From: Streptomyces cynarae | GTDB taxonomy: Bacteria; Actinomycetota; Actinomycetes; Streptomycetales; Streptomycetaceae | DNA length: 64,000 nucleotides | Assembly (NCBI RefSeq): GCF_025642135.1 | Contig: NZ_CP106793.1 | Coordinates: forward strand, 5,238,001 to 5,302,000 | Direction of reading: 5' to 3' | In this document: positions 25,991-37,438 of the stretch, piece by piece | Layout: every line of letters begins with the position of its first letter | How positions within the stretch are numbered: position 1 is the stretch's first letter | Position numbers and translations under genes: made by a program | The notes under the pieces: generated by a model | Told to the model about the DNA's origin: nothing | Databases searched by the model: none | Seen by the model: the letters and a program-made list of their open reading frames with translations, nothing else

Positions 25991-26219
25991 CGCCCGCCCC
26001 GCGTGTCAGCGCCGGGCCGACGACGGACGCCCGCGAAGAACAAGCCCGTCTGGGGGTCCTCCCTGCTCGAAGAGCTCGGGGGAGTCCGAGGGGGAGTCTG
26101 AGGACGAGGCCGTCAGGCCGATAGAGGGGTCTGGGGGCGGAGCCCCTGGGACAGCCACCGCACCCGGGTGCAGAACGCACCCCGGGCAACCGAACTCAGT
26201 CACGGCGCGCGCCGCGGCA
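25991..26219. other. Intergenic spacer before groESL
   Basis: No gene is seen. The spacer contains a short GGGGC-GGA-GCCCC hairpin around 26134-26146, a type common in Streptomyces intergenic DNA that may terminate the upstream transcript, and G-rich runs (26056-26100). Confidence 0.4.
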
Positions 26220-26246
26220 TTGGCACTCCGCTTGACCGAGTGCTAA
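26220..26246. promoter_or_regulatory. CIRCE element 1 (HrcA operator)
   Basis: TTGGCACTC-N9-GAGTGCTAA, matching the CIRCE consensus TTAGCACTC-N9-GAGTGCTAA at all but one position. The probable groES -35 (TTGACC, 26232-26237) lies inside it, so bound HrcA would block initiation. Confidence 0.93.
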
Positions 26247-26259
26247 TCGCGGTCATAGT
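26232..26259 (+). promoter_or_regulatory. groESL promoter
   Basis: TTGACC (26232-26237) and CATAGT (26254-26259) with a 16-bp spacer, located between and overlapping the two CIRCE elements. Confidence 0.6.
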
Positions 26260-26266
26260 CTCGGCT

Positions 26267-26293
26267 CTGGCACTCGCCACCGGAGAGTGCCAA
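26267..26293. promoter_or_regulatory. CIRCE element 2 (HrcA operator)
   Basis: CTGGCACTC-N9-GAGTGCCAA, two positions away from consensus with the exact nine-base spacer. It lies just downstream of the promoter, 100 bp before groES. Confidence 0.9.
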
Positions 26294-26392
26294 CAAAGCG
26301 ACGGGCAGGTCCGGCACCCGCGACGACGGATCGACCTGGTCGCCACCTCAGACAGTTAACCCCGTGAGATCTCCGAAGGGGGAGGTCGGATC

Positions 26393-26701
26393 GTGACGAC
26401 CGCCAGCTCCAAGGTTGCCATCAAGCCGCTCGAGGACCGCATCGTGGTCCAGCCGCTGGACGCCGAGCAGACCACGGCCTCTGGCCTGGTCATCCCGGAC
26501 ACCGCCAAGGAGAAGCCCCAGGAGGGCGTCGTCCTGGCCGTGGGCCCGGGCCGCTTCGAGGACGGCAACCGCCTTCCGCTCGACGTCAAGGTCGGCGACG
26601 TCGTGCTCTACAGCAAGTACGGCGGCACCGAGGTGAAGTACAACAACGAGGAGTACCTCGTTCTCTCGGCTCGCGACGTGCTCGCGATCATCGAGAAGTA
26701 A
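26393..26701 (+). CDS. groES: Co-chaperonin GroES
   Basis: Seven-fold lid of the GroEL chamber, 102 residues. It has the [13 protein letters not shown] core, the mobile-loop segment [33 protein letters not shown] and the C-terminal [16 protein letters not shown] 26393 has GGAGGT about 7 bp upstream. Two CIRCE elements control it. groEL follows after 117 bp, so the pair is a heat-shock operon. Confidence 0.97.
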   Translation: MTTASSKVAIKPLEDRIVVQPLDAEQTTASGLVIPDTAKEKPQEGVVLAVGPGRFEDGNRLPLDVKVGDVVLYSKYGGTEVKYNNEEYLVLSARDVLAIIEK

Positions 26702-26725
26702 GTCACCTCAGCATTCCTGCTGTGA

Positions 26726-28444
<1,719 letters not shown>

Positions 28445-28465
28445 CGTACGACGCACGTCGCAGTA

Positions 28466-28541
28466 GGCCCGGCGCCCCGAGAGGGTGCCGGGCCTTCCCG
28501 CTGTCCCGGCGCCCCGAGAGGGTGCCGGGCCTTCCCGCTGT
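28466..28541 (+). terminator. Tandemly duplicated groEL terminator
   Basis: A 12-bp stem, arms 28466-28477 (GGCCCGGCGCCC) and 28483-28494 (GGGTGCCGGGCC) with loop CGAGA. The whole 37-bp unit 28468-28504 is repeated exactly at 28505-28541, and a third partial copy begins at 28542. Two hairpins in series would make termination very efficient. Confidence 0.85.
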
Positions 28542-28550
28542 CCCGGCGTC

Positions 28551-29258
28551 CTACCGCTCCAGCTCGTCCAGGGCCCCCAGCTGCTCCATCAGCCCCAGCT
28601 GGTCGTGCTGCCACCAGGTCTCGGCGATCTTCGCGTCCTCACCGAAGCGGAAGAGGGTCATACCGGACATGCCGACCCTCCTGCCGGTGGACGGGATGCC
28701 CAGGAACTCGCCCTTGTGCGTGGCGTCCCAGGTCCACCGCGCGCACACCCGGTCGCCCTGCTCGATCAGGTCCTCGATGGTGAAGGTGAAGTCGAAGGCG
28801 TCCCGCCACATCCGGTACTCGCGCCGGATGGCGTCCAGGCCGATGGTGTCCTGCGGGTTGACGGGGTCGTGGCTGTGGCAGCCCTCCGCGATCAGGTCGT
28901 TGAGCGGTGGCAGTTCGCCCGCCGTCGCGAGCGTGCCGAACAGGCGTCGCACCGCATCCGTGTACAACTGCTCGTCCCGTACCACCTCCAGATCGACGAA
29001 GGTGGGCATCTCGTCACACAGGGCGACCATCTCGCGGAAGACCTGGTCGGTCTCCGGGAGGTTGGAGTTCCGCATCGCCTCCTCGTAGGAGGGGAACTCC
29101 ACGATCTCGATGAAGTGCGAGGCGTCGGACCGGTCCCTGCCGATCACGTCGTGGGTCGCCGTCCGCCTGCCCCTGGTCTTCTCGACCCATCTGTCCATGA
29201 TCCGGTTCATTTCGTCGAACCGGCTGGTCTTGCAGTCGATGAGCTGCACGAATGTCAT
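28551..29258 (-). CDS. SnoaL-like ester cyclase/NTF2-like protein with N-terminal barrel domain
   Basis: A 235-residue two-domain protein. The N-terminal about 95 residues (MTFVQLIDCKTSRFDEMNRI, RDRSDASHFIEIVEFPSYEEAM) look like a dimeric alpha-beta barrel. From about residue 105 an NTF2-like SnoaL domain follows: LNDLIAEGCHSHDP, GLDAIRREYRMWRDAFDFTF, RVCARWTWDATHKGEFLGIPSTGRRV and ETWWQHDQLGLMEQLG. This domain is shared with polyketide and ester cyclases, but many members have other roles. ATG 29258 is chosen for its GGAGG; the longer frame is rejected. Function is not predictable. Confidence 0.8.
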   Translation of the reverse strand: MTFVQLIDCKTSRFDEMNRIMDRWVEKTRGRRTATHDVIGRDRSDASHFIEIVEFPSYEEAMRNSNLPETDQVFREMVALCDEMPTFVDLEVVRDEQLYTDAVRRLFGTLATAGELPPLNDLIAEGCHSHDPVNPQDTIGLDAIRREYRMWRDAFDFTFTIEDLIEQGDRVCARWTWDATHKGEFLGIPSTGRRVGMSGMTLFRFGEDAKIAETWWQHDQLGLMEQLGALDELER

Positions 29259-29334
29259 GACGCCGCCTCCGGCCCCCCTGGGTCCTGACGCAGATATGCC
29301 CCATTTTCCCACCCGAGGGGCGGCGTCACCCGCG

Positions 29335-30108
29335 CTACTGCGGCCCGTACTTGCGCCCCGTCCGCGAGCTGATCCCGCCCAGCAGCGCGCGCGGCGTCAC
29401 CTTCACCATGCCCATCAGCACCTTGTACCGCGGGTCCGGGATCGACAGCGTCTTGCCGCGGGCCAGGTCGGCGAGCGCGGTGGCGACCAACTTGTCCGCG
29501 TCCAGCCACATCCAGTTCGGGATGTTGTCCGTGCCCATCCCGGCCCGCTGGTGGAACTCGGTGCGGACGAAGCCCGGGCACAGCGCCATCAGCTGTACCC
29601 CCGACCCGGCCAGGTCCTTCGCCGCGCCCTGCGTGAACTGCACGACCCACGCCTTCGACGCCCCGTACGTGCCGCGCGGCACGAACGCCGCGACCGAGGC
29701 CACGTTGACGATCCCGCCGCGACCGCGCTTCCGCATCGCCTCCGCCGCCGCGCTCGTCAGCCGCAGCACCGCCTCGCAGTGCACCTTGAGCATCCGCAGC
29801 TCGTCGGCCATCGACACGTCGAGGTAACGGCCCTTGTTGCCGAAGCCCGCGTTGTTCACGAGCAGGTCGACCGGGTTCTTCAGGTCGGACAGGCGGCGGG
29901 CCACCGCCTCGATCCCCTCGTCGGTCGCCAGGTCCGCCGTCAGCACCTCGGCCTCGATGCCGTGCCGGTCGTGCAGCTCGGTCGCCTGCTCCCGCAGCCG
30001 CTTGGTGTCGCGCGCCACCAGGACGAGGTCGTGGCCGTCGGCTGCCAGCCGCCGTGCGAACGCGGCGCCGATGCCCGCGGTCGATCCCGTAATCAGAGCC
30101 GTTGTCAT
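29335..30108 (-). CDS. SDR family oxidoreductase
   Basis: A 257-residue classical short-chain dehydrogenase/reductase. The cofactor motif TGSTAGIGAAFA is at residues about 7-18 and NNAG near residue 82. The active site has Ser in NVASVAAF and YGASKAW (Tyr and Lys). PGFVRTEF follows. An Arg after the beta2 strand (VARDTKRL) suggests NADPH preference. ATG 30108 gives the canonical N-terminus MTTALITGST; an upstream extension to 30180 is possible but unlike the family. Substrate unknown. It stands alone between the cyclase and MOSC genes. Confidence 0.87.
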   Translation of the reverse strand: MTTALITGSTAGIGAAFARRLAADGHDLVLVARDTKRLREQATELHDRHGIEAEVLTADLATDEGIEAVARRLSDLKNPVDLLVNNAGFGNKGRYLDVSMADELRMLKVHCEAVLRLTSAAAEAMRKRGRGGIVNVASVAAFVPRGTYGASKAWVVQFTQGAAKDLAGSGVQLMALCPGFVRTEFHQRAGMGTDNIPNWMWLDADKLVATALADLARGKTLSIPDPRYKVLMGMVKVTPRALLGGISSRTGRKYGPQ

Positions 30109-30197
30109 GACCCAACGATAGTGACCCGGAGTCGTCGAGTCCGCCTGGCGGACCGGGCATTTCACCGGTTGCGCCGCCAAGGTCGGTGCGCCTGGGG

Positions 30198-30872
30198 CTA
30201 GTTCCGTCCCGCGTACTTGCGCGCGTACTCCCGTGCCGCCGTCACGCTCTCCGGGTGCAGCGCGTCACCCGCCGCCAACAGGCGCGGGAGCAGGTGCCGT
30301 TCCGTGGTCACCGCCCGGAACTGGAGGGCGACCGTCACGTCGTGGTCCGGCCGGTGCACGACGCTGATGGGGTCGCCGGCCCGTATCTCACCCGGCTCGA
30401 TCACGCGCAGATAGGCGCCCGGCGCGCCCTTGTGCGTGAACCGCTTCACCCAGCCGCGTTCGCCCAGGTGCTCCTGGAAGGTACGGCACGGAATCCGCCC
30501 GCAGGTCACCTCCAGGACCAGCTCCGCCCCGATCCGCCAGCGCTCGCCGATCCGCGCGCCGGCCACGTCGAGACCCTCGGTGGTGAGGTTCTCGCCGAAC
30601 GAGCCGCTCGGCAGCGACCGGCCGAGCTCACGCTCCCAGCCGTCGAGGTCCTCCCGGGCGAACGCGTACACCGCCTGGTCGTCACCGCCGTGGTGCCGCA
30701 GGTCGCACACCGCGTCCCCGGCCAGCCCGCTCGCACCGGTCCCCTTCGGCCCGGGCGCGGTCACCCGCACGGGCCCGTCCACCGGCCGCTTGTCGATGCC
30801 GGTCAGACCCTCCGGCTGGTCCGTGTACTCGACGGCCACGGGTCGGCCCACGTTCAGAGACAGAAGCTTCAT
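30198..30872 (-). CDS. MOSC domain protein (YiiM-like)
   Basis: A 224-residue MOSC-domain protein, related to the C-terminal domain of molybdenum cofactor sulfurase and to YiiM. It has VDGPVRV, DLRHHGGDDQAVYAFAREDLDGWERELGR, SFGENLTTEGLDV, a TCGRIPCRTF segment with the conserved cysteine, and a helical 3-alpha-like C-terminus (YARKYAGRN). YiiM-type proteins reduce N-hydroxylated bases with Moco; that role here is inference. It is divergent from a LysR regulator across an 80-bp gap, which may control it. Confidence 0.85.
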   Translation of the reverse strand: MKLLSLNVGRPVAVEYTDQPEGLTGIDKRPVDGPVRVTAPGPKGTGASGLAGDAVCDLRHHGGDDQAVYAFAREDLDGWERELGRSLPSGSFGENLTTEGLDVAGARIGERWRIGAELVLEVTCGRIPCRTFQEHLGERGWVKRFTHKGAPGAYLRVIEPGEIRAGDPISVVHRPDHDVTVALQFRAVTTERHLLPRLLAAGDALHPESVTAAREYARKYAGRN

Positions 30873-30952
30873 GCCCGCACGGTAAGGGACCCCCGGTCAA
30901 AGCGTCGACGCATTATTCGCGACCCTACCCAAGGTTCGCTTATGCTCACAGC

Positions 30953-31852
30953 GTGATCGAGGCTCGACATCTCCGTGTGCTGCGCGCCGTGGCCGCCACC
31001 GGCTCCTTCTCTGCGGCGGGGCGCGAGCTGGGCTGCACCCAGCCCGCCGTCAGCCAGCAGATGAAGGCCCTGGAAGCGTCCGTCGGCACGCCGCTGCTGG
31101 TGCGCAGCGGCCGCGAGATGCGCCTGACGGAGGCGGGCGAGGCGCTGGTACGGCACGCGGCGGGCATCCTGGCCGGGCTGACCGCCGCCGAGGAGGAGGT
31201 CGCCGCCATCGCGGGCCTGAGGGCCGGCCGCGTCCGTCTCGTCTCCTTCCCGAGCGGCAGCTCCACGCTGGTCCCGGCCGCGCTCGCCGCCCTGCGCGCC
31301 GCGCACCCGGGCACCCGCGTCTCCCTGGAGGAGGCCGAACCGCCCCAGTCCGTGGAGAAGCTGCGCGCGGGTGACTGCGACATCGCGCTGGCCTTCCGCT
31401 ACGAGGGCGCGGAGGTGGGCGTCGAGGAGTGGGACGACCTGGTCGTACGGCCGCTGCTCACCGACCGGCTCGTCGGGCTCGTCCCCGAGGGGCACCGGCT
31501 GGCGCGCGCGGAGTCGGTCGCCATCGGGGAACTCGCGGGGGAACCGTGGATCGCGGGCTGTCCGCGCTGCCGGGGACAGCTCGTGCAGGTCTGCGCGAGT
31601 GCCGGATTCACCCCGCGCATCGACTTCGCGACGGACGACTATCCGGCGGTCGTCGGCCTGGTCGGCGCCGGCCTCGGCGTGGCCGTCCTGCCTCAGCTCG
31701 CGGTCGAGTCAGTACGTCCGAGGGGGGTGCGCCCGGTCGCGCTGGAACCGGCGGTACGGCGGGAGATCGTCGCCCTCACGTTGCCGGACCTGGCCCAGGT
31801 GCCGGCGGTGGCGGCGACATTGGGCGAGCTGGCGCGTGCGGCCGCCCGATGA
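30953..31852 (+). CDS. LysR family transcriptional regulator
   Basis: A 299-residue LysR-type regulator. The winged helix occupies residues 1-60 (MIEARHLRVLRAVAATGSFS, CTQPAVSQQMKALE), followed by a linker helix and the ligand-binding domain (VRLVSFPSGSSTLVPAALAAL, DIALAFRYEG, GLVGAGLGVAVLPQLAV). GTG 30953 is six bases after a -10-like TATGCT (30941-30946), so the message may be leaderless. The divergent MOSC gene is the most likely target. A 21-codon basic ORF with a GAGGGA site begins eight bases after the stop (GTG 31860-TGA 31925); I cannot tell if it is real. Confidence 0.9.
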   Translation: MIEARHLRVLRAVAATGSFSAAGRELGCTQPAVSQQMKALEASVGTPLLVRSGREMRLTEAGEALVRHAAGILAGLTAAEEEVAAIAGLRAGRVRLVSFPSGSSTLVPAALAALRAAHPGTRVSLEEAEPPQSVEKLRAGDCDIALAFRYEGAEVGVEEWDDLVVRPLLTDRLVGLVPEGHRLARAESVAIGELAGEPWIAGCPRCRGQLVQVCASAGFTPRIDFATDDYPAVVGLVGAGLGVAVLPQLAVESVRPRGVRPVALEPAVRREIVALTLPDLAQVPAVAATLGELARAAAR

Positions 31853-32091
31853 GGGATCCGTGGCAAAGACTCTCGCTCGGCGGCGGGTTCTCGGCGCGCT
31901 GCGGCGGGTGCTCGAAGAGCGGTGAGGCGGCCCCGAGACGTGTGCGGAACAGCCCCCTACATATCCCCTGATCCCCCTGATCGGCCCCCCGACATATCCC
32001 CCTCAACGGCCCGACCCCGTGAAACGGCCCCCTCACGGGCGGTGCCTGCCCCCTGAAACAGCCCCCTGCGGGCGGTAGAACGCCCCAAAGC

Positions 32092-32111
32092 CGGGCACAT
32101 GCGCGTGCCCG
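32092..32111 (-). terminator. Possible whiD terminator
   Basis: CGGGCAC (32092-32098) and GTGCCCG (32105-32111) form a 7-bp stem 20 bp past the whiD stop, followed on the minus strand by GCTTT. The wider interval 31926-32130 is a C-rich, repetitive stretch (CCCCCT and CCCCTGA words) without a gene. Confidence 0.4.
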
Positions 32112-32130
32112 TGAACGAAGAAACGTTCCT

Positions 32131-32469
32131 TCAGTTGTTCGAGGCGGCGTGGTCGTGGCCTCCACCGGTCGTCGAGGCCGGTACCAGCCGGTTCCGCGCC
32201 CGCCCCATGAGCTCCTCGCGCTCGTCCTCGGTCAGCCCTCCCCAGACCCCGTACGGCTCTCGCACCGCCAGGGCGTGGGCCGCGCACTCGGCGCGGACGG
32301 GGCACCTCATGCAGACCTCTTTGGCCGAGTTCTCGCGAGCGCTCCGGGCCGCCCCGCGTTCACCCTCCGGATGGAAGAAGAGCGAACTGTCGACCCCACG
32401 GCAGGCCGCATGGAGCTGCCAGTCCCACAGATCCGCGTTCGGACCGGGAAGGCGGGAGAAATCTGCCAT
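32131..32469 (-). CDS. whiD: WhiB-like [4Fe-4S] regulator WhiD
   Basis: A 112-residue WhiB-family protein. Cys23, Cys53, Cys56 and Cys62 are the four cluster ligands, followed by the GVWGG turn at 75-79 and a basic C-terminal region (RARNRL). Length, sequence and position next to bldM match WhiD of S. coelicolor, needed for late sporulation. WhiB-like proteins bind region 4 of the principal sigma factor and act as iron-sulfur dependent regulators. The start is ATG 32469 with AAGGGG upstream. It is divergent from bldM across 379 bp holding both promoters. Confidence 0.95.
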   Translation of the reverse strand: MADFSRLPGPNADLWDWQLHAACRGVDSSLFFHPEGERGAARSARENSAKEVCMRCPVRAECAAHALAVREPYGVWGGLTEDEREELMGRARNRLVPASTTGGGHDHAASNN

Positions 32470-32697
32470 TGCGTGTCCCCTTGATGCCGTTCTGAGCGGA
32501 TATGTGTTCTCGACCGTACATCGACGATCTTATGAGATGAAAATATGACTCATTGCGAATCTAGCGCCAGACACCAGCTAACGGGAAGAAAAGCGGCTAA
32601 ATGGGGCATAGGTTGTGATGAAAGTTGGGGGTTACGCTGCGCGTGTATGCACCGTGTCCGCGCCCTCACGTACAGTGCCGAAGATGGCTTGCTGCAC

Positions 32698-32725
32698 CGT
32701 AACTCTTTCGAGTGACCATCGTTGA
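32698..32725 (+). promoter_or_regulatory. Sigma-BldN promoter of bldM
   Basis: CGTAAC (32698-32703), exactly 16 bp, then CGTTGA (32720-32725). This equals the BldN-dependent bldM promoter consensus known from S. coelicolor. It lies 123 bp before the bldM ATG. It links the gene to the BldD-BldN-BldM developmental cascade. Confidence 0.88.
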
Positions 32726-32848
32726 GAGTGCGGAGGCGGTTGAAACAACAAGCGCTCGGGCAGGCGTCCGAGGGCGTCGACCGCACAGGTGACGATTCGT
32801 ACCAGCCTGGAGGCTCAAGGTGACGCGCATCAGCTGCGGAGGGCGGTC

Positions 32849-33460
32849 ATGACATCCGTCCTCGTCTGCGACGACTCCCCGCTTGCCCGAGAGGCGCTCC
32901 GCCGCGCGGTGGCGACCGTGCCCGGTGTCGAGCGCGTGACGACGGCGGCCAACGGCGAGGAAGTCCTCCGCCGCTGGGGGGCCGACCGTTCGGACCTGAT
33001 TCTGATGGACGTACGCATGCCCGGACTGGGCGGCGTCGAGACCGTGCGGCGACTGCTGTCCGCCGACCCCGGTGCGCGCATCATCATGCTCACCGTCGCG
33101 GAGGACCTGGACGGGGTGGCGCTCGCGGTCGCCGCCGGCGCGCGCGGCTATCTGCACAAGGACGCCTCGCGTGCGGAGCTGCGCGCGACCGTCACGCAGG
33201 CGCTCGCCGACCCGACCTGGCGGCTCGCGCCCAGGCGGCTGCGCTCGGCCGAGATGGGTGCCGCGCCCACGCTCACCGCACGGGAGATCCAGGTGCTGGA
33301 GGGCATGAGCCACGGCCGTTCCAACGCGGAGATCGGCCGCGAGCTGTTCCTCTCCGAGGACACCGTGAAGACGCACGCCCGGCGTCTGTTCAAGAAGCTC
33401 GGCGCGTCCGACCGCGCACACGCGGTGGCGCTCGGCTTCCGGTGGGGCCTGGTCCGCTAA
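32849..33460 (+). CDS. bldM: Orphan response regulator BldM
   Basis: A 203-residue FixJ/NarL-type response regulator that controls aerial-hypha formation and, as a heterodimer with WhiI, later sporulation genes. The receiver domain covers residues 1-118 with CDDSP near residue 8, Asp54 in ILMDVRMPG and Lys in YLHKDAS. The LuxR-type helix-turn-helix follows: [44 protein letters not shown]. No sensor kinase gene is adjacent. The protein is known to work without conventional phosphorylation. ATG 32849 is supported by GCGGAGGG; the frame upstream is open but ignored. Confidence 0.96.
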   Translation: MTSVLVCDDSPLAREALRRAVATVPGVERVTTAANGEEVLRRWGADRSDLILMDVRMPGLGGVETVRRLLSADPGARIIMLTVAEDLDGVALAVAAGARGYLHKDASRAELRATVTQALADPTWRLAPRRLRSAEMGAAPTLTAREIQVLEGMSHGRSNAEIGRELFLSEDTVKTHARRLFKKLGASDRAHAVALGFRWGLVR

Positions 33461-33663
33461 GTGGATCACCGCGGGGGTGCGCAGATCCCCGCCTGCCGCA
33501 GGGCGGGCGGGGCACGGCGACCTCAGGGAAGCTCCTCCCTGGAGCCGCCCGGCGAAGGGGCCCGCCGGATGCCCGCTGCTCGTTTCGTCGCGGATGCCGC
33601 ATCCTTGAGGGTGTGGAGTTCCTCGGGGACGAGTCGATCGAGCGGGAGGGGAGGGCGCAGGAG

Positions 33664-34329
33664 ATGAGTTCCGGCGCACCTGCTCATAACGCTTCGGTGC
33701 ACAACTACGGACGCGGTGCCACGGACCGGACGACGCCGAGGCACCATGGACCGATGCGCGACGACGAGACAACGCTGATCGGTGCACTCGTCCATCGCGC
33801 CGTCGACGGCGACGAGCAGGCGACCCACGATCTGCTCGCCCGCGTCCACCCTCTGGCGCTGCGCTACTGCCGCACGCGACTGTCCCGGCTGCCCGGCGAC
33901 GCCCGGCACTTCGTCGAGGACCTGGCCCAGGAGGTCTGCGTCGCGGTTCTGCTCGCCCTGCCGCGCTACAAGGACACCGGGCGCCCCTTCGAGGCGTTCG
34001 TCTTCGCGATCGCCGCGCACAAGGTCGCGGACCTGCAGCGTGCCGCGATGCGTCATCCCGGCTCGACGGCGGTCCCCTCGGACGAGATGCCCGAACGACC
34101 GGACGACTCCCTGGGCCCCGAGGAGCGCGCCCTGCTCAGCAGCGACGCCGAGTGGGCCAAGAAACTCCTCGCCAACCTCCCGGAGAACCAGCGCGAGCTG
34201 CTCCTGCTGCGCATCGCAGTGGGCTTGACGGCGGAAGAAACGGGTCAGATGTTGGGAATGTCACCGGGAGCGGTGAGGGTGGCCCAGCACAGGGCCTTGA
34301 GCCGCCTGCGGGCGCTCGCCGAGCAGTAA
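33664..34329 (+). CDS. ECF-like RNA polymerase sigma factor
   Basis: A sigma-70 family protein of up to 221 residues. Region 2 includes [35 protein letters not shown] and [18 protein letters not shown]. Region 4 includes [45 protein letters not shown]. The start is uncertain: ATG 33664 has GGGAGG nine bases upstream, while ATG 33754 ([12 protein letters not shown]) would remove a poorly ordered 30-residue lead. It sits between bldM and guaB with no anti-sigma gene. It could be the ECF factor that transcribes the principal sigma gene in Streptomyces (ShbA), but I cannot confirm that. Confidence 0.88.
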   Translation: MSSGAPAHNASVHNYGRGATDRTTPRHHGPMRDDETTLIGALVHRAVDGDEQATHDLLARVHPLALRYCRTRLSRLPGDARHFVEDLAQEVCVAVLLALPRYKDTGRPFEAFVFAIAAHKVADLQRAAMRHPGSTAVPSDEMPERPDDSLGPEERALLSSDAEWAKKLLANLPENQRELLLLRIAVGLTAEETGQMLGMSPGAVRVAQHRALSRLRALAEQ

Positions 34330-34500
34330 CGAGTTCCTGTCCGCCGCGACGGCGACCAGCCACGACGGCGCAGTTCCGGCGGTACCCAACTCGGTTGCCG
34401 TGGGGACGGAGGCCGTCGGGCCCGTGCATGAACAGGCAGCTCACGGACTCCGTAGGAACATACGAAGCCGAGCAGCACCCTCAACCGTGGAATGAGAGCC

Positions 34501-36064
<1,564 letters not shown>

Positions 36065-36091
36065 CGCACACGCACGCGTGAAGGTTCTACA

Positions 36092-36122
36092 GAGGGCGGT
36101 CCCGGACACCGGGGCCGCCCTC
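36092..36122 (+). terminator. guaB terminator
   Basis: A 14-bp stem with one G-T pair: arms 36092-36105 (GAGGGCGGTCCCGG) and 36109-36122, loop ACA. It begins 28 bp after the guaB stop. Confidence 0.8.
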
Positions 36123-36202
36123 GCCGTACCTGCGGAGGGCCGCCGTCGCAGCCGTCGGCGATACTGGAAGACGCTGAAACGCATCAGGGAAAGGCCACAG
36201 AC

Positions 36203-37327
36203 GTGACTGAGATCGAGATCGGGCGCGGCAAGCGCGGCCGCCGGGCGTACGCCTTCGACGACATCGCCGTCGTCCCCAGCCGCCGTACGCGGGACCCGAA
36301 GGAGGTCTCGATCGCCTGGCAGATCGACGCCTACCGCTTCGAGCTGCCGTTCCTGGCCGCTCCCATGGACTCCGTCGTCTCCCCGGCCACCGCGATCCGG
36401 ATCGGCGAGCTCGGCGGCCTCGGCGTGCTCAACCTCGAGGGCCTGTGGACGCGGTACGAGGACCCGCAGCCGCTGCTCGACGAGATCGCCGAACTGCCGG
36501 CCGAGACCGCGACCCGGCGCTTGCAGGAGATCTACGCGGCCCCGATCAAGGAGGAGCTGATCGGGGCGCGCATCAAGGAGGTGCGCGACTCGGGCGTGGT
36601 CACCGCGGCCGCGCTCTCCCCGCAGCGCACGGCGCAGTTCTCCAAGGCGGTCGTCGACGCGGGCGTGGACATCTTCGTCATCCGCGGCACCACGGTGTCG
36701 GCGGAGCACGTCTCCGGCTCGCACGAGCCGCTGAACCTGAAGCAGTTCATCTACGAGCTCGACGTCCCCGTGATCGTCGGCGGCTGCGCCACGTACACCG
36801 CGGCCCTGCACCTGATGCGCACCGGCGCGGCGGGCGTCCTGGTCGGCTTCGGCGGCGGCGCCGCGCACACCACGCGCAACGTGCTCGGCATCCAGGTGCC
36901 CATGGCGACGGCGGTCGCGGACGTGGCGGCGGCCCGCCGCGACTACATGGACGAGTCCGGCGGCCGGTACGTGCACGTGATCGCGGACGGCGGCGTCGGC
37001 TGGTCCGGTGACCTGCCCAAGGCGATCGCCTGCGGTGCGGACGCGGTGATGATGGGTTCGCCGCTCGCGCGTGCGACCGACGCCCCGGGCAAGGGCCACC
37101 ACTGGGGCATGGAGGCCGTGAACGAGGAGCTGCCGCGCGGCAAGAAGGTCGACCTCGGCACGGTCGGCACCATCGAGGAGGTCCTCACGGGCCCGTCGCA
37201 CACGCCGGACGGCTCGATGAACTTCTTCGGCGCGCTGCGGCGGGCGATGGCCACCACCGGGTACAGCGAGCTGAAGGAGTTCCAGCGGGTCGAGGTGACG
37301 GTGGCGGACTCGCAGCACCGCCGGTAG
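36203..37327 (+). CDS. GuaB3 family IMP dehydrogenase-related protein
   Basis: A 374-residue IMPDH/GMP-reductase family barrel without CBS domains. YAFDDIAVVPSRRTRDPKEVS, PFLAAPMDSVVSPATA and VIADGGVGWSGDLPKAIACGADAVMMGS are family motifs. The catalytic loop reads GFGGGAAHTTRNVLGIQVPM. Aligned to the neighbouring GuaB loop ([18 protein letters not shown]), the active-site cysteine becomes His222. A cyanobacterial GuaB3 has been reported to act as a GMP reductase. With the cysteine replaced here, catalysis by the usual covalent route is doubtful, so function is open. The start is GTG 36203; it lies downstream of guaB, as is usual in actinobacteria. Confidence 0.88.
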   Translation: MTEIEIGRGKRGRRAYAFDDIAVVPSRRTRDPKEVSIAWQIDAYRFELPFLAAPMDSVVSPATAIRIGELGGLGVLNLEGLWTRYEDPQPLLDEIAELPAETATRRLQEIYAAPIKEELIGARIKEVRDSGVVTAAALSPQRTAQFSKAVVDAGVDIFVIRGTTVSAEHVSGSHEPLNLKQFIYELDVPVIVGGCATYTAALHLMRTGAAGVLVGFGGGAAHTTRNVLGIQVPMATAVADVAAARRDYMDESGGRYVHVIADGGVGWSGDLPKAIACGADAVMMGSPLARATDAPGKGHHWGMEAVNEELPRGKKVDLGTVGTIEEVLTGPSHTPDGSMNFFGALRRAMATTGYSELKEFQRVEVTVADSQHRR

Positions 37328-37343
37328 CCGTACGGCGTTCAGG

Positions 37344-37375
37344 GGCCCGGTTCACCCTTCGGGGTGGGCCGGGCC
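37344..37375. terminator. guaB3 terminator
   Basis: Outer arms GGCCCGG/CCGGGCC (37344-37350, 37369-37375) and inner arms CACCC/GGGTG around a TTCG tetraloop, with a two-base internal mismatch. It separates guaB3 from the convergent gene at 37439. Confidence 0.75.
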
Positions 37376-37438
37376 GACCGACGTCGGACTGCCCCGCACC
37401 ACCAGACCCAGCGGCCCGAGCACCCACGCGCCCCGACT

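Noticed and set aside
31860..31925. Basic 21-codon ORF after the LysR gene
   Set aside because: It has a GAGGGA site, but length, composition and lack of a terminator leave it indistinguishable from chance.
32532..32553. ATGAG-N12-CTCAT repeat upstream of whiD as a BldM or WhiI site
   Set aside because: Arms are only five bases and do not match the BldM motifs I know; it may be chance.
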